Shown: positions 51,495-62,548, counted from the first letter of the stretch. The stretch: 64,000 nt of DNA from Lachnospiraceae bacterium (GCA_021770345.1 JAETRD010000004.1:186001-250000), one strand, 5' to 3'. Numbers and translations: made by a program. The notes: generated from the letters alone by a model not told the origin.

Positions 51495-52823
51495 TTAATC
51501 ATTTAGAAATCCTTTATAGTAACGCACACGCATCTGCGATTCGATCTGCTTTAACGTCTCAATGACAACTCCCACAATAATGATAATGGATGTCCCGCCA
51601 AACGAAACATTTGCGCCAAACAAGCCGTTGAAGAGAATCGGCACAAACGCGATAAACGCAAGAGCAACCGCTCCTATAAAGACAATATAGTTGAGTATTC
51701 GGTTCAGATAATCGCTGGTCGGTCTTCCCGGTCTGATTCCCGGAATAAACCCTCCCGCCTTCTTCATATTGTTCGCAACCTCCAACGGGTTGAAGGTAAT
51801 CGACGTATAGAAGTAAGCAAACGCAATAATCAATGCGATATATACTACCAGTCCGATCGAGTAAATCGGCTCGTTCGGATTACACCAGTTCGACTGGGAC
51901 ATTCCCTTTAAAATCTTGCTTCCGATGCCGGTCCCGTTTCCCTTGTTCAAAAGTCCTGCGATGATGACCGGAGTCTGAAGCAGCGACTGTGCAAAGATAA
52001 CAGGGATGACTCCACTGGTATTTACTTTGAGAGGAATGAATGTCGACTGACCGCCGACCTGCTTCCGTCCCTGAATCTTTTTGGAATACTGCACCGGGAT
52101 TCTCCGCTCCCCGCCCTGCAGCAATACGACAAACAATACCATTGCGATGATGATCGCAACGATGATCACTGCGGCAAGAACCGCTTTCGGAACCGTTTTC
52201 CCTGTGATAAACTGCTGCCACAGCGTTCCGATGTCATTCGGCATCCGGGAAATAATGTTGATCGTAAGCACGATAGAGATACCGTTTCCGACACCCTTCT
52301 CCGTGATTCGTTCACCGATCCACATCAGCACCGCAGAACCGGCTGTCAGTGCAAATACAACCTGAACCAGTACCAGAATCCCCATTGCTCCGTCGTTGTA
52401 TTCCAGATATCCGCTCCGCTTAAATCCGATTGTCATGGCTACCGACTCAATCAGCGCCAGTACAATCGTCACATATCTTGTAATCTCGGCAATCTTCTTG
52501 CGGCCTTCCTCTCCGTCACGCTGCATTTCTTCCAACTTCGGAATTGCGATTGTAAGAAGCTGCATAATGATGGATGAGGTAATATACGGTGTAATGTTCA
52601 GTGCAAATATCGACATATTGTACAGAGAACCACCGGTTATGGCATCAAAAAAGCCCATTCCATCCGCGGTCTGACTATCAAACCAGCCTGCAATCATTTC
52701 CCGGTTCACACCAGGAATCGGAAGTTCGCTTCCGATTCTGATGACAATCAACATCAAAAATGTAAAAATAATCCTGGTACGGATATCTTTAATCTTAAAT
52801 GCATTACGGAGTGTCTCAAGCAT
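51495..52823 (-). CDS. secY: Protein translocase subunit SecY
   Basis: 442 residues with ten membrane helices. Family blocks include ELPIPGVNREMIAGWFD after helix 1, ITPYITSSIIMQLLTIAIP (helix 2), and the cytoplasmic loop RRIPVQYSKKIQGRKQVGGQ. It forms the Sec channel. The ATG overlaps the rplO stop by one base, so they are coupled. Confidence 0.97.
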   Translation of the reverse strand: MLETLRNAFKIKDIRTRIIFTFLMLIVIRIGSELPIPGVNREMIAGWFDSQTADGMGFFDAITGGSLYNMSIFALNITPYITSSIIMQLLTIAIPKLEEMQRDGEEGRKKIAEITRYVTIVLALIESVAMTIGFKRSGYLEYNDGAMGILVLVQVVFALTAGSAVLMWIGERITEKGVGNGISIVLTINIISRMPNDIGTLWQQFITGKTVPKAVLAAVIIVAIIIAMVLFVVLLQGGERRIPVQYSKKIQGRKQVGGQSTFIPLKVNTSGVIPVIFAQSLLQTPVIIAGLLNKGNGTGIGSKILKGMSQSNWCNPNEPIYSIGLVVYIALIIAFAYFYTSITFNPLEVANNMKKAGGFIPGIRPGRPTSDYLNRILNYIVFIGAVALAFIAFVPILFNGLFGANVSFGGTSIIIIVGVVIETLKQIESQMRVRYYKGFLND

Positions 52824-53272
52824 TAAATCACCTCTGCTTTTCCACCAAGAGCCTCAATTTTTTCTTTTGCGCTTGCGCTGAATGCGTTTGCCTGAACGGT
52901 GAGTTTCTTAGTAAGTTCGCCATTGCCAAGGATCTTAACACCGTCTCTCGGGTTCTTAACAATGCCGGTCTCGATCAATGTCTCAACAGACACCGTCGCA
53001 CCGTCCTCAAAGCGCTCAAGAGCCGAAAGGTTAATACCAACGATTGTCAGAGAGTTTCTGTTCTTGAAGCCTCTCTTCGGCAATCTTCTGTATAACGGCA
53101 TCTGACCACCCTCAAACCCCGGTCTGGGTGCTCCGGAACGGGCTTTCTGTCCCTTGTGTCCCTTGCCGGCAGTCTTACCGTTTCCTGATCCATGTCCGCG
53201 TCCTCTTCTGAAATTATCACTCTGCGCGGAGCCTGCTGCCCCTCTTAAATTTGATAAGTCCATTTCTGACAC
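52823..53272 (-). CDS. rplO: 50S ribosomal protein L15
   Basis: 149 residues. The N-terminal [20 protein letters not shown] and the [20 protein letters not shown] blocks are typical. It binds 23S rRNA late in assembly. It precedes secY with a one-base overlap and follows rpmD by 12 bases. Confidence 0.97.
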   Translation of the reverse strand: MSEMDLSNLRGAAGSAQSDNFRRGRGHGSGNGKTAGKGHKGQKARSGAPRPGFEGGQMPLYRRLPKRGFKNRNSLTIVGINLSALERFEDGATVSVETLIETGIVKNPRDGVKILGNGELTKKLTVQANAFSASAKEKIEALGGKAEVI

Positions 53273-53284
53273 CTCCTTATCTTT

Positions 53285-53470
53285 TTATGCTTCTTCTACT
53301 TTCACATACGGCGCTACTTTGCGAAGCGCACCTGCCGTAGCCGCATTGTCCGGCAGCTCCACTGTCTTGTACAGCTTTGTCAGACCAAGGGCTTCGATTG
53401 TCTTTTTATTCTTCGGCACAGCACCGATCGTCGATTTTATAAGTGTTACCTTTAATTTCTTCTCTGCCAT
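53285..53470 (-). CDS. rpmD: 50S ribosomal protein L30
   Basis: 61 residues, family length: [40 protein letters not shown]. It is a small, single-domain protein of the large subunit, in the standard spc order between rpsE and rplO. Confidence 0.97.
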   Translation of the reverse strand: MAEKKLKVTLIKSTIGAVPKNKKTIEALGLTKLYKTVELPDNAATAGALRKVAPYVKVEEA

Positions 53471-53483
53471 CTGAATCCCCTCC

Positions 53484-53993
53484 TTAACCTACGATCTCTT
53501 CTACGGACTTACCGCGAAGTCTCGCCACTTCTTCGGGAGATTTTAACTGACTAAGCGCATCGATCGTCGCGAGAACCACATTCTGCTTGTTGTTCGAACC
53601 CAAAGACTTGGTACGGATGTTGCGAATTCCTGCAAGTTCACATACGTTACGGGCAGGACCGCCGGCGATGATACCGGTACCTTTCGGGGACTTCTTTAAC
53701 AGAACAGATGCGCCTGTGTGCTTTCCTGTCACATCATGCGTAATGCTGTCAACATCATCGAGTTTCACTGTAATAAGCTTCTTGATCGCATCCTCTTTTC
53801 CTTTGCGGATTGCTTCCGGAATTTCGGTTGCTTTTCCAAGGCCTGCTCCCACATGTCCCTTTCCGTCGCCGACAACAACCAAAGCTGTAAAGCGCATATT
53901 ACGTCCGCCCTTAACAACCTTCGTTACACGCTTGATTGACACTACTTTTTCTTCTAATTCTAACTGACTAGCATCAATAATTTCACGTTTCAT
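53484..53993 (-). CDS. rpsE: 30S ribosomal protein S5
   Basis: 169 residues. The double-stranded-RNA-binding N-terminal domain ([20 protein letters not shown]) and the C-terminal domain ([20 protein letters not shown]) are complete. S5 affects decoding fidelity and mRNA unwinding. Eleven bases separate it from rplR upstream. Confidence 0.97.
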   Translation of the reverse strand: MKREIIDASQLELEEKVVSIKRVTKVVKGGRNMRFTALVVVGDGKGHVGAGLGKATEIPEAIRKGKEDAIKKLITVKLDDVDSITHDVTGKHTGASVLLKKSPKGTGIIAGGPARNVCELAGIRNIRTKSLGSNNKQNVVLATIDALSQLKSPEEVARLRGKSVEEIVG

Positions 53994-54004
53994 GTTTGCT
54001 CCTC

Positions 54005-54373
54005 CTAGAATTCTAATCCAGCTTCTCTTGCTGCATCGGCTAATGCCTTAACTTTTCCCTGATATATGAAGCCGCCTCTGTCAAAGACAACCGTCGTAAT
54101 ACCCTTGTCTAACGCTCTCTTCGCAATCACAGTACCAAGCTTTGCTGCTGCATCAACGTTATTTGTCTTCTCTAACTCCGCCTTAAGCTCCTTGTCGAGC
54201 GTGGACGCAGAAACAAGTGTATTTCCAACTGTATCGTCAATAATCTGAGCGTACATATGATTATTACTTCTGAACACAGCTAAACGTGGTCTCTCTGCAG
54301 TGCCTGCAAGATGATGACGCATTCTTCTATGCTTATTTTCACGAACTGCCGTTCTTGATTTCTTACTAACCAT
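54005..54373 (-). CDS. rplR: 50S ribosomal protein L18
   Basis: 122 residues, starting [20 protein letters not shown], with [20 protein letters not shown] and the 5S rRNA-binding C-terminus ([20 protein letters not shown]). It carries 5S rRNA into the central protuberance with L5. Normal spc order. Confidence 0.97.
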   Translation of the reverse strand: MVSKKSRTAVRENKHRRMRHHLAGTAERPRLAVFRSNNHMYAQIIDDTVGNTLVSASTLDKELKAELEKTNNVDAAAKLGTVIAKRALDKGITTVVFDRGGFIYQGKVKALADAAREAGLEF

Positions 54374-54391
54374 TTTTCGTCACTCCTTTAA

Positions 54392-54931
54392 TTATTTCTT
54401 ACCAGTCTTACCAACTTTACGTCTGATAACCTCATCAGCATACTTGATACCTTTTCCTTTGTAAGGTTCAGGTCTTCTCTTGTCTCTGATTTCAGCTGCG
54501 TACTGGCCAACTTTTTCTTTGTCAATACCTGATACGATGATTTTGTTTCCCTCAACCTTGGACTCAAGGCCTTCCGGATCCGTCATCTCAACCGGATGCG
54601 AGTATCCGAGATTCAACGTCAGCACCTTACCTGCCTTCGACGCTCTGTAACCGACACCGTTTACCTCAAGCTCCTTTGTATATCCGTTTGTCACTCCGAC
54701 AACCATGTTGTTTAAGAGTGTTCTTGTCAATCCGTGCAGGGATTTCATTTTCTTCAGATCATTCGGCCTTGTAACGATAACCTCGCTGCCCTCTAACTTG
54801 ATTTCCATCTCAGATGGAAGGGTTCTCTCAAGAGTTCCCTTCGGACCTTTTACAGTCACATGATTATTTTCTGCAATATCAACCGTAACGCCGGCCGGTA
54901 CTGCGATTGGCATTCTTCCTATACGTGACAT
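54392..54931 (-). CDS. rplF: 50S ribosomal protein L6
   Basis: 179 residues starting [20 protein letters not shown]. Two L6 repeats are visible; the second ends with [20 protein letters not shown]. It lies near the factor-binding site. The frame opens at 54979, but AGGAGG before the ATG at 54931 fixes the start, which leaves 41 bases to the rpsH stop. Confidence 0.97.
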   Translation of the reverse strand: MSRIGRMPIAVPAGVTVDIAENNHVTVKGPKGTLERTLPSEMEIKLEGSEVIVTRPNDLKKMKSLHGLTRTLLNNMVVGVTNGYTKELEVNGVGYRASKAGKVLTLNLGYSHPVEMTDPEGLESKVEGNKIIVSGIDKEKVGQYAAEIRDKRRPEPYKGKGIKYADEVIRRKVGKTGKK

Positions 54932-54972
54932 GCCCGTACCTCCTAATTCTATATAATGATTCTCTATATTAA

Positions 54973-55374
54973 TTACCAAACGAACGCCAGTACTTCGCCG
55001 CCGACCTGAAGCTTTCTCGCCTCTTTGTCGGTGATGATTCCCTGGTTTGTAGAAAGGATTGCGATTCCCAGACCGCCGAGCACTCTCGGAAGCTCGTCTT
55101 TGCCGGCATATACGCGAAGTCCCGGCTTGGAGATTCTCTTAAGGCCTGTAATGATTTTCTCGTTCTTATCTGCACCGTACTTTAACGTAATACGGATTGT
55201 CTTAAAATTGCCGTCTTCCACGATGTCATACTTTGCAATATATCCCTCATCCACAAGAATATCTGCAATAGCGATTTTCATTTTGGATGCAGGAACATCA
55301 ACTGTATCATGTTTAGCAGTGTTTGCATTACGGATTCTTGTAAGCATATCTGCGATCGGATCACTTGTTGTCAT
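54973..55374 (-). CDS. rpsH: 30S ribosomal protein S8
   Basis: 133 residues: [20 protein letters not shown] at the N-terminus and [20 protein letters not shown] toward the C-terminus. S8 binds helix 21 of 16S rRNA and in E. coli represses the spc operon; no matching mRNA site was looked for by folding. It follows rpsN by 44 bases. Confidence 0.97.
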   Translation of the reverse strand: MTTSDPIADMLTRIRNANTAKHDTVDVPASKMKIAIADILVDEGYIAKYDIVEDGNFKTIRITLKYGADKNEKIITGLKRISKPGLRVYAGKDELPRVLGGLGIAILSTNQGIITDKEARKLQVGGEVLAFVW

Positions 55375-55418
55375 GATGTATATTTCCTCCTTAATTATTG
55401 TTCTTACAGCAGGACTGT

Positions 55419-55604
55419 TTACCAGCTTGCCTTCTTAACACCTGGTATCTGACCTTTGTATGCCAACTCTCGGAAACATACTCTGCAGATTCCGTATTTT
55501 CTTAAAACAGAATGTGGACGACCACAAATTTTGCAACGTGTGTAAGCTCTGGTAGAGAACTTTGGTTTGCGCTGCTGTTTGATTTTCATACTTGTTTTAG
55601 CCAT
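55419..55604 (-). CDS. rpsZ: 30S ribosomal protein S14, type Z
   Basis: 61 residues, the short zinc form of Firmicutes: [20 protein letters not shown] gives the CxxC-x12-CxxC site, then [18 protein letters not shown]. It sits between rplE and rpsH. The name rpsN is also used for this gene. Confidence 0.97.
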   Translation of the reverse strand: MAKTSMKIKQQRKPKFSTRAYTRCKICGRPHSVLRKYGICRVCFRELAYKGQIPGVKKASW

Positions 55605-55620
55605 TAAAATTCCCTCCTAT

Positions 55621-56160
55621 TTACTTGGCGAACGGCATATTAAATAATGCCAGCAATTCACGCGCCTCTTCGTCTGTTTTTGCAGTGGTAACAAAGATGA
55701 TGTCCATACCGCGCACTTTGTCAACCTTATCATACTCGATTTCCGGGAAAATTAACTGCTCTTTGATGCCAAGCGCATAATTTCCGCGGCCGTCAAACGC
55801 GTTTGGATTCACACCCCGGAAGTCACGCACGCGAGGCAGTGCAAGGTTTACCAAACGATCCATAAACTCATACATCTTCTCTCCGCGCAACGTTGTCTTA
55901 CATCCGATTGCCATGCCCTCACGAATCTTGAAGTTCGCAACGGAATTCTTTGCCTTGGTCGCAACGGCCTTCTGCCCTGTGATCGCTTCCATGTCTTTCA
56001 TGGCAGCCTCCAATAACTTCGCGTTCTCTTTGGCTTCGCCGACACCCATATTTACAACAATCTTCTCGAGCTTCGGCACTTCCATGATGTTTTTATATTC
56101 GAACTTTTTCATCATAGCGTCTACGATTTCATTCTTATACTGTTCTTTCAGTCTGCTCAA
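55621..56160 (-). CDS. rplE: 50S ribosomal protein L5
   Basis: 179 residues. [20 protein letters not shown] and [20 protein letters not shown] are conserved. L5 binds 5S rRNA and contacts the P-site tRNA. It follows rplX by 23 bases. Confidence 0.97.
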   Translation of the reverse strand: MSRLKEQYKNEIVDAMMKKFEYKNIMEVPKLEKIVVNMGVGEAKENAKLLEAAMKDMEAITGQKAVATKAKNSVANFKIREGMAIGCKTTLRGEKMYEFMDRLVNLALPRVRDFRGVNPNAFDGRGNYALGIKEQLIFPEIEYDKVDKVRGMDIIFVTTAKTDEEARELLALFNMPFAK

Positions 56161-56183
56161 CTTACTGGCCTCCTCTCTCTATA

Positions 56184-56495
56184 TTAGTCAATCACTTCAC
56201 CGGTGGATTTTGCAAAGCGAACCTTCTTGTCCCCGTCCATCTTAAAGCCGACGCGGGTCGCTTTTCCCTTGTGAAGATACATTACGTTGGAAATGTCTAC
56301 CGGCCCCTCCTGATGGATGATTCCGCCCTGCTGATTTGCCATGCTCGGCTTCGCATGCTTCGTCACCATGTTGATGCCTTCCACAAGAACGGTGCCTGCC
56401 TTTTTATTTACAGCAATAACCTTGCCTTCTTTGTCTTTGTCTTTTCCGGCGATCACTTTTACCATATCGCCCTTTTTGATTTTCATGGTTGCCAT
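56184..56495 (-). CDS. rplX: 50S ribosomal protein L24
   Basis: 103 residues. The KOW motif [20 protein letters not shown] is followed by [19 protein letters not shown]24 is an assembly initiator of the large subunit. The start may also be the second Met, three codons in; AGGAGG is nine bases before the first ATG. Confidence 0.97.
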   Translation of the reverse strand: MATMKIKKGDMVKVIAGKDKDKEGKVIAVNKKAGTVLVEGINMVTKHAKPSMANQQGGIIHQEGPVDISNVMYLHKGKATRVGFKMDGDKKVRFAKSTGEVID

Positions 56496-56508
56496 ATTCT
56501 TCGTCCTC

Positions 56509-56877
56509 CTACAACACTTCTGGAGCTAAGGAAACAATTTTCATGAACTGTTTCTCACGAAGCTCTCTAGCCACTGGTCCAAAAATACGGGTTCCTCTCG
56601 GAGTCTTGTCATCCTTTATAATAACAGCTGCATTCTCGTCGAACTTGATATAAGAACCGTCCTTGCGGCGTGCGCCCTTTACGGAACGAACAACTACAGC
56701 TTTTACGACGTCACCTTTTTTAACAACACCGCCTGGTGTTGCATCTTTGACCGTAGCAACAATAACGTCACCTATATTCGCATATCTTCTGGTAGATCCG
56801 CCCATAACACGGATAACGAGCAGCTCTTTTGCTCCTGTGTTATCGGCTACCCTAAGTCTACTTTCCTGTTGTACCAT
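56509..56877 (-). CDS. rplN: 50S ribosomal protein L14
   Basis: 122 residues: [20 protein letters not shown] and [20 protein letters not shown] are typical. It contributes to the intersubunit bridge with 16S rRNA. It lies 18 bases after rpsQ. Confidence 0.97.
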   Translation of the reverse strand: MVQQESRLRVADNTGAKELLVIRVMGGSTRRYANIGDVIVATVKDATPGGVVKKGDVVKAVVVRSVKGARRKDGSYIKFDENAAVIIKDDKTPRGTRIFGPVARELREKQFMKIVSLAPEVL

Positions 56878-56895
56878 GCTTGTAGCCTCCTTTCA

Positions 56896-57153
56896 CTATT
56901 TTGCTCTCTCCATGATTTCTACAAGTCTCCATCTCTTGTCTTTGGATAAAGGTCTTGTTTCCATTACTTTGACTTTATCGCCCATCCTGCACTCGTTATT
57001 CTCGTCATGAGCCTTTAATTTATATGTCTTTTTCACGATCTTGTTGTAGAGCGGGTGTCTTACGTTATCCTGGATAGCCACAACGACTGTCTTATCCATC
57101 TTGTCACTCACAACAATACCAACGCGTGTTTTTCTAAGATTTCTTTCTTCCAC
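56896..57153 (-). CDS. rpsQ: 30S ribosomal protein S17
   Basis: 85 residues, OB fold: [20 protein letters not shown] and [20 protein letters not shown]. It binds the 5' domain of 16S rRNA. It is 27 bases after rpmC. Confidence 0.97.
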   Translation of the reverse strand: MEERNLRKTRVGIVVSDKMDKTVVVAIQDNVRHPLYNKIVKKTYKLKAHDENNECRMGDKVKVMETRPLSKDKRWRLVEIMERAK

Positions 57154-57180
57154 GATCGATTATTCTCCTTTCTGGAATTC

Positions 57181-57390
57181 CTACTGCGCAACTTTTTCTT
57201 TCTGGGTGATCAGCGTCTGGATTCTGGCAATGTTCTTGCGAACTTCTTTGATTCTGCTCGTATTTTCCAGCTGATTCGTTGCGTTCTGAAATCTCAAATT
57301 GAAAAGTTCTTTTTTCGCTTCCACCAACTGTGCGTTTAAATCCGCAACAGATTTCCCTTTTAATTCTTCTAAATATTTACTAGTTTTCAT
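57181..57390 (-). CDS. rpmC: 50S ribosomal protein L29
   Basis: 69 residues, two-helix hairpin: [20 protein letters not shown] and [20 protein letters not shown]. It lies at the tunnel exit and helps dock trigger factor. The ATG at 57390 overlaps the rplP coding end by 11 bases, with AAGGCGG inside rplP as its ribosome site. Confidence 0.96.
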   Translation of the reverse strand: MKTSKYLEELKGKSVADLNAQLVEAKKELFNLRFQNATNQLENTSRIKEVRKNIARIQTLITQKEKVAQ

Positions 57391-57817
57391 TCGATACACC
57401 GCCTTCTAAATCTGCACGTGAAACTACTTTACATTTACAAGGTAATTTATGTGTAGCAAGACGCAACGCTTCTCTCGCAACGTCTTCCGGTACTCCGGAG
57501 ATTTCAAATAATACACGACCCGGCTTTACAACCGCCACCCAGTACTCCAGGGAACCTTTTCCGGAACCCATACGCGTCTCTGCCGGCTTTGCCGTCACAG
57601 GCTTATCCGGGAAAATCTTAATCCAGATCTTACCGCCACGCTTTACATAACGGGTCATGGCGATACGGGCCGCCTCAATCTGGTTGGAACGAATCCAGCA
57701 CGGTTCTGTCGCAACGATACCGTACTCGCCGTTGCTGATCATATTGCCTCTTGTCGCCTTTCCTGCCATGGAACCGCGGAACTGTTTACGATGTTTTACT
57801 CTTTTTGGCATTAACAT
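57380..57817 (-). CDS. rplP: 50S ribosomal protein L16
   Basis: 145 residues starting [20 protein letters not shown], with [20 protein letters not shown] and [20 protein letters not shown]. It helps shape the tRNA sites of the large subunit. The first ATG is ten bases after GGAGGGG; the Met two codons on is an alternative. It overlaps rpmC. Confidence 0.96.
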   Translation of the reverse strand: MLMPKRVKHRKQFRGSMAGKATRGNMISNGEYGIVATEPCWIRSNQIEAARIAMTRYVKRGGKIWIKIFPDKPVTAKPAETRMGSGKGSLEYWVAVVKPGRVLFEISGVPEDVAREALRLATHKLPCKCKVVSRADLEGGVSNEN

Positions 57818-57819
57818 AA

Positions 57820-58494
57820 TTACTGAGCCCCTCCTTCCCGGGAAACCCTATCTCCCGCATTGCTCTTTGTAGGAAGCACCTCTCCTTTATAAATCCAGAC
57901 TTTAACGCCGACTTTACCGTATGTGGTATCTGCCTCTGCAAATCCGTAATCGATGTCTGCTCTTAAGGTCTGCAGCGGAATCGTACCCTCGCTGTAAAAC
58001 TCGGTACGAGCCATATCAGCTCCGCCAAGGCGTCCGGAACAGGATGTCTTAATTCCCTTTGCGCCTGCCTTCATGGTTCTGCCCATGCAGGATTTCATTG
58101 CTCTACGGAAGGAAACACGGTTCTCTAACTGCAGCGCAATATTCTCTGCTACCAGCTGCGCATCGCGGTCCGGTCTCTTCACCTCTTTGATGTCGACAAT
58201 CAACTTCTTGTCCGTAAATTTCTGAACTTCACCCTTAATCTTCTCGATCTCGGCGCCGCCCTTACCGATTACTACGCCCGGCTTTGCCGTGTAGATAATC
58301 ACTTTCACGCGATCGGACGCTCTCTCGATCTCGATCCTGGAAACACCTGCTGCATATAATTTCTTCTTAAGGTATGTTCTGATATTGTAATCTTCTACCA
58401 GGAAATCTGCAAAATCCGATTCCGCATACCACTTAGAGTCCCAGTCTTTGATAATACCGACTCTTAAGCCATGTGGATTAACTTTCTGTCCCAT
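57820..58494 (-). CDS. rpsC: 30S ribosomal protein S3
   Basis: 224 residues from [20 protein letters not shown]. The KH domain ([20 protein letters not shown]) and C-terminal domain ([20 protein letters not shown]) are complete. It lines the mRNA entry channel. The frame opens at 58545, but AAAGGAG precedes the ATG at 58494. Confidence 0.97.
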   Translation of the reverse strand: MGQKVNPHGLRVGIIKDWDSKWYAESDFADFLVEDYNIRTYLKKKLYAAGVSRIEIERASDRVKVIIYTAKPGVVIGKGGAEIEKIKGEVQKFTDKKLIVDIKEVKRPDRDAQLVAENIALQLENRVSFRRAMKSCMGRTMKAGAKGIKTSCSGRLGGADMARTEFYSEGTIPLQTLRADIDYGFAEADTTYGKVGVKVWIYKGEVLPTKSNAGDRVSREGGAQ

Positions 58495-58564
58495 ATATAC
58501 TCCTTTCTCAAAGCGGGGAATTGTCTCGCAACTCCCGCGGCACACCGCCTTTCGCGAGACGTCT

Positions 58565-58951
58565 CTATCTCTCGTCCAGCACGATTGTAATGTGACTCAT
58601 TCTCTTCTCGATTCTGTAAGCTCTGCCCTGTGCCCGCGGTCTGATTCTCTTCATTGTCGGTCCCTTGTTTGCGTAGCACTCTGCAACGTAAAGGTTCTCT
58701 CTCTTCATGCCGTTGTTGTTCTCGGCGTTTGCGATTGCAGACTCCAGCAGTTTCTTTACTAAACTTGAAGCGTAGCGCGGATTGTACGTTACAATGGCAA
58801 GCGCCGTCTCAACGTCCTTTCCACGGATTGCATCTAATACGAAGCAAGCTTTCTGAACAGACACTCTAGCGTAAGACAGCTTAGCGGAAGGTCTGGTATC
58901 TTTTACTTCATTTCTCTCTCTCTTAATCTGACTTCTATGTCCCTTAGCCAT
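58565..58951 (-). CDS. rplV: 50S ribosomal protein L22
   Basis: 128 residues. The core [20 protein letters not shown] and the loop [20 protein letters not shown] that lines the exit tunnel are conserved. Seventy bases separate it from rpsC. Changes in its loop are a known route to macrolide resistance; no change is evident by eye. Confidence 0.97.
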   Translation of the reverse strand: MAKGHRSQIKRERNEVKDTRPSAKLSYARVSVQKACFVLDAIRGKDVETALAIVTYNPRYASSLVKKLLESAIANAENNNGMKRENLYVAECYANKGPTMKRIRPRAQGRAYRIEKRMSHITIVLDER

Positions 58952-58980
58952 GGATGAAACCTCCTTTCAACAAATGTTTC

Positions 58981-59262
58981 TTATCTAACGCCTGATTTCT
59001 TTTCGTCTTTTCCATGTCCTCTGTAAGTTCTTGTCGCAACGAACTCACCGAGCTTGTGTCCAACCATATCTTCTGTCACATACACCGGCACATGCTTTCT
59101 TCCGTCATGCACAGCGATGGTGTGACCAACGAACTGCGGGAAGATTGTGGAACGACGTGACCATGTCTTAATCACGCTCTTATCACCAGATGCGTTCATA
59201 GCGTCGATTTTCTTCAACAGGCTGGCATCTGCAAATGGTCCTTTTTTTAATGAACGAGCCAT
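58981..59262 (-). CDS. rpsS: 30S ribosomal protein S19
   Basis: 93 residues starting [20 protein letters not shown], with [20 protein letters not shown] and [20 protein letters not shown]. It is in the head of the small subunit with S13. It follows rplB after an unusually large gap of 233 bases that carries hairpins and a promoter. Confidence 0.97.
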   Translation of the reverse strand: MARSLKKGPFADASLLKKIDAMNASGDKSVIKTWSRRSTIFPQFVGHTIAVHDGRKHVPVYVTEDMVGHKLGEFVATRTYRGHGKDEKKSGVR

Positions 59263-59338
59263 AATTTACCTCCTAAATAGTGTCTGCTTTCTGTTCACAC
59301 GCACCCGCGTGTTTCGTAAAAGCTCAAACATCTTTTTG

Positions 59339-59367
59339 ATTATAACAGAATTATCAGGGAGAAGCAA
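59339..59367 (-). promoter_or_regulatory. Internal promoter before rpsS
   Basis: On the minus strand, TTGCTT (59362-59367), a 17-bp spacer and TATAAT (59339-59344). The -35 box lies within an inverted repeat (AGGGAGAA at 59356-59363 with TTCTCCCT at 59375-59382). It would start a transcript about 70 bases before rpsS. Confidence 0.65.
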
Positions 59368-59439
59368 GTACTGTTTCTCCCTTTCATAAAAGACCGGGTA
59401 TCGCGGGGAGAATCGCTGCAAGCATCCTCTCTATCCCGG

Positions 59440-59509
59440 GAAGAAAAGCGGTAAACCGCTTTTCTTCGGAGCGTTGAAATAATTTTTGCAAAAAATTATT
59501 TCAACGCTC
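59440..59509 (-). terminator. Two strong hairpins at the end of rplB
   Basis: First on the transcript: GAGCGTTGAAATAATTTTT (59469-59487) and its perfect 19-bp complement at 59491-59509, with a three-base loop; it contains the last codons and stop of rplB. Second: GAAGAAAAGCGG (59440-59451) pairs with 59456-59467 over 12 bp, ending in CTTTTCTTC. Neither has a clean T tract, so attenuation, processing or 3'-end protection are all possible. Confidence 0.6.
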
Positions 59510-60341
59510 TGCCGTCCCGTCTTCTCACGATAAGCTTGTTGGAAGCTTTGTGTTTCTTTCTGGTCTTCAAGCCAAGCGCAGGCTTGCCCCACGGTGTGCA
59601 GGGGCCCGGACGTCCGATCGGAGCGCGGCCCTCACCGCCTCCATGCGGATGGTCGTTCGGGTTCATGACAGAACCGCGTACGGTCGGGCGGATACCCATA
59701 TGGCGTTTCCGTCCTGCCTTACCGATATTGATAAGGTTGTGGTCACCGTTTCCGATCACACCGATGGTCGCACGGCAGTTGAGCGGAACCATGCGCATCT
59801 CGCCGGACGGAAGTCTCAGCGTCGCGTATTTCCCCTCTTTTGCCATCAGCTGCGCGCTCATTCCTGCGGAACGAACCAGCTGTCCGCCCTTGCCCGGGTA
59901 CAACTCAATATTGTGTACCTGTGTACCGACCGGTACGTTCTCAAGCGGCAGGCAGTTTCCGACACGAACCTCTGCTGCGGCGCCGTTCATGACAGTCATG
60001 CCGTCTGTCAGGCCCTGCGGAGCAAGGATATAAGCCTTCTCGCCGTCCGCATAGCAGATCAATGCAATGTTTGCCGTTCTGTTCGGATCGTACTCGATGC
60101 CGATCACCGTTGCCGGAATTCCGTCTTTTTTGTTTCTCTTGAAATCGATGATTCTGTATTTTCTTCTGTTGCCGCCGCCGTGATGACGAACGGTAATCTT
60201 TCCCTGATTGTTGCGGCCGGCATTCTTCTTTAAAGAAGTCGTAAGAGATTTTTCCGGAGTTGTCTTGGTAATCTCGGAGAAATCGGAGCCAGTCATATTT
60301 CTTCTGGAAGGTGTATATGGGTTGTATGTCTTAATTCCCAT
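59496..60341 (-). CDS. rplB: 50S ribosomal protein L2
   Basis: 281 residues. The RNA-binding domain ([20 protein letters not shown]) and the C-terminal [20 protein letters not shown], with the conserved His of the peptidyl-transferase region, are complete. The stop codon lies inside a 19-bp hairpin. It follows rplW by 86 bases. Confidence 0.97.
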   Translation of the reverse strand: MGIKTYNPYTPSRRNMTGSDFSEITKTTPEKSLTTSLKKNAGRNNQGKITVRHHGGGNRRKYRIIDFKRNKKDGIPATVIGIEYDPNRTANIALICYADGEKAYILAPQGLTDGMTVMNGAAAEVRVGNCLPLENVPVGTQVHNIELYPGKGGQLVRSAGMSAQLMAKEGKYATLRLPSGEMRMVPLNCRATIGVIGNGDHNLINIGKAGRKRHMGIRPTVRGSVMNPNDHPHGGGEGRAPIGRPGPCTPWGKPALGLKTRKKHKASNKLIVRRRDGRALK

Positions 60342-60427
60342 TGTAGTTCTCCTTTCGTTGCTTTCTTATCGCGCTTTGCTGCGCCTAATTCGCCTCGTTA
60401 CCCGCAATCGAAATATTCCGTTTCGAT

Positions 60428-60727
60428 TTAGAGTCCTGCAAAGATTTCGATATCCTTGCTGTCAGCCGTCAGCTGAACGATCGCTTTCTTTGTCTTGGCA
60501 GTCTTTCCTGTCACCATACCGCGTCTTTTGTTCTTTCCATCCATATTCATGGTGTTGACGCTGGCAACCTTTGTTCCCTCGAACATTTTCTCCACTGCCT
60601 CTTTGATCATGGTCTTGTTCGCTTCCGGATGAACCAGAAATGTGTATTTCTTTTCCGCCATCGCAGCCATGCTCTTCTCTGTCACTACCGGTTTGAGGAT
60701 TACATCATAATATTGTACGTTTGCCAT
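60428..60727 (-). CDS. rplW: 50S ribosomal protein L23
   Basis: 99 residues: [20 protein letters not shown] and [20 protein letters not shown]. It is the main docking site for trigger factor and the signal recognition particle at the tunnel exit. Start and rplD stop overlap by one base. Confidence 0.97.
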   Translation of the reverse strand: MANVQYYDVILKPVVTEKSMAAMAEKKYTFLVHPEANKTMIKEAVEKMFEGTKVASVNTMNMDGKNKRRGMVTGKTAKTKKAIVQLTADSKDIEIFAGL

Positions 60728-61347
60728 TATGCATACACCTCCTCGATTGTCTTCACGGCGTCTTTTGTCACAACGACCGTGTCATATTTCAATACGTCAA
60801 ATACGTTGAGCTCGTTTGTCTGTGCGGTCTTAACGGTCGGAATGTTGCCAGCGGACCGGATCACGTTCTCATCCATGTCATTTAATACGACAAGCGCCTT
60901 CTCAACCTTTAAGCTGTTGAGCACCTCAACAAACTTCTTTGTCTTAATCTCATCAAGCTTCAGCTCGTCAAGAACGATGAATTTGTTCTCGTTTACTCTC
61001 GATGTCAGCGCAGACTTCAACGCCGCTCTCTTCTCTTTCTTATTCAGCTTGAACGAGTAATCTCTCGGAACCGGAGCGAATACCACGCCGCCGTGTGTCC
61101 ACTGCGGAGCCCTCGTCGAACCCTGTCTTGCATGACCGGTTCCCTTCTGTCTCCACGGTTTTCTTCCGCCGCCGCGCACTTCGGAACGGGTCTTTGCCTT
61201 CTGTGTTCCCTGGCGGTTGTTTGCCAGCTGCTGAAGCACTGCCATATGCACTAAATGCTCGTTTACTTCCACACCGAAGATCGCGTCATTTAAGTCCATC
61301 TTGCCGACTTCCTGGCCTTTCATATCATAAACAGCTACATTAGCCAT
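60727..61347 (-). CDS. rplD: 50S ribosomal protein L4
   Basis: 206 residues: [20 protein letters not shown], the loop reaching the exit tunnel, is typical, and the C-terminal globular part ([20 protein letters not shown]) follows. In E. coli L4 represses the S10 operon by binding the leader; a long leader exists here too, but its structure does not obviously match. Confidence 0.97.
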   Translation of the reverse strand: MANVAVYDMKGQEVGKMDLNDAIFGVEVNEHLVHMAVLQQLANNRQGTQKAKTRSEVRGGGRKPWRQKGTGHARQGSTRAPQWTHGGVVFAPVPRDYSFKLNKKEKRAALKSALTSRVNENKFIVLDELKLDEIKTKKFVEVLNSLKVEKALVVLNDMDENVIRSAGNIPTVKTAQTNELNVFDVLKYDTVVVTKDAVKTIEEVYA

Positions 61348-61377
61348 TGTTAAGTTCCTCCTTTCCTGTTCTAAGCA

Positions 61378-62061
61378 CTACTTACCAGCTTTTACGGTCT
61401 CTTTGATTGTCACCAGGCACTTTTTCGCGCCCGGTACGGCACCCTTTACCAAAAGCAGGTTGTTCTCTGCGTCAACTCGTACAATCTCAAGATTCTGAGT
61501 TGTAACTTTTACGCTTCCCATATGTCCCGGCATTCCTTTTCCCTTGAATACACGGCTCGGCGAGGAGCATGCACCGTTGGAACCCTGATGACGATGGAAC
61601 TTGGAACCGTGAGCCATCGGACCTCTGTGCTGTCCGAGTCTCTTAATAGCGCCCTGGAAACCTTTTCCTTTTGAGATTGCAGTCGCGTCAATCTTGTCGC
61701 CCTCCGCGAAGATGTCAGCCTTAATCACATCTCCGAGCTTGTACTCGTCTGCGTTCTCAAATTTGAACTCTCTTACGAATCTCTTACCGGAAACACCGGC
61801 TTTTGCAAAATGCCCCATCTCGGCCTTGTTCACACCATGTCTGTGCGCAACTTCCTTTTTGCCGTTCGCATCTTTGTTCACAATCTTTTCTTTCTTGTCG
61901 GCGAATGCCACCTGTACTGCGCTGTACCCGTCGTTCTCCACAGTCTTAATCTGTGTCACGGAGCAGGGACCTGCCTCTAATACAGTGACCGGCACTAACA
62001 CGCCGTCTGTGTTGAAGATTTGAGTCATTCCGACTTTTGTTGCTAAAATAGCTTTCTTCAT
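61378..62061 (-). CDS. rplC: 50S ribosomal protein L3
   Basis: 227 residues: [20 protein letters not shown] and [20 protein letters not shown], the extension near the peptidyl-transferase centre. [11 protein letters not shown] is intact. It follows rpsJ by 169 bases (62062-62230); that gap shows no gene and only weak repeats. Confidence 0.97.
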   Translation of the reverse strand: MKKAILATKVGMTQIFNTDGVLVPVTVLEAGPCSVTQIKTVENDGYSAVQVAFADKKEKIVNKDANGKKEVAHRHGVNKAEMGHFAKAGVSGKRFVREFKFENADEYKLGDVIKADIFAEGDKIDATAISKGKGFQGAIKRLGQHRGPMAHGSKFHRHQGSNGACSSPSRVFKGKGMPGHMGSVKVTTQNLEIVRVDAENNLLLVKGAVPGAKKCLVTIKETVKAGK

Positions 62062-62230
62062 ACTTTACCTCCTGTTTACTCTACAGCGGAACGCTTCATA
62101 CCCAAAATCCTGGGGGGCAGCGGAACCGTTCATCCTAGAAAGTCCATATAAGTGGAATGCGGAAGTTTTCACATTTCTTCTATATAAAACCCTTCAGGAT
62201 ATTAACTAATTTGTTGTGACAAAACGAAAC

Positions 62231-62548
62231 CTATTTCGTTTTCATTTTGATATCGATGTAAACACCTGCCGGCATCTCCAAACGGGACAACGCGTCAACC
62301 GTCTTCTGGGTCGGTGTTACGATATCGATCAGTCTCTTATGAGTCCTCTGCTCGAACTGTTCGCGGGAATCTTTGTATTTGTGAGTCGCTCTCAGAATCG
62401 TAACAACTTCCTTCCTGGTCGGAAGAGGTACCGGTCCGCTCACCTGTGATCCGTTCTTCTTAACAGTTTCGATGATTTTCTGTGCCGATGAATCAACCAG
62501 TTTGTGATCATAAGCTTTCAGAGTGATTCTCATTACTTGACTTGCCAT
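62231..62548 (-). CDS. rpsJ: 30S ribosomal protein S10
   Basis: 105 residues starting [20 protein letters not shown], with [20 protein letters not shown] and [20 protein letters not shown]. It acts in the 30S head and as NusE in antitermination with NusB. It is first in the cluster, with AAGGAGG upstream and a leader of about 265 bases. Confidence 0.97.
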   Translation of the reverse strand: MASQVMRITLKAYDHKLVDSSAQKIIETVKKNGSQVSGPVPLPTRKEVVTILRATHKYKDSREQFEQRTHKRLIDIVTPTQKTVDALSRLEMPAGVYIDIKMKTK

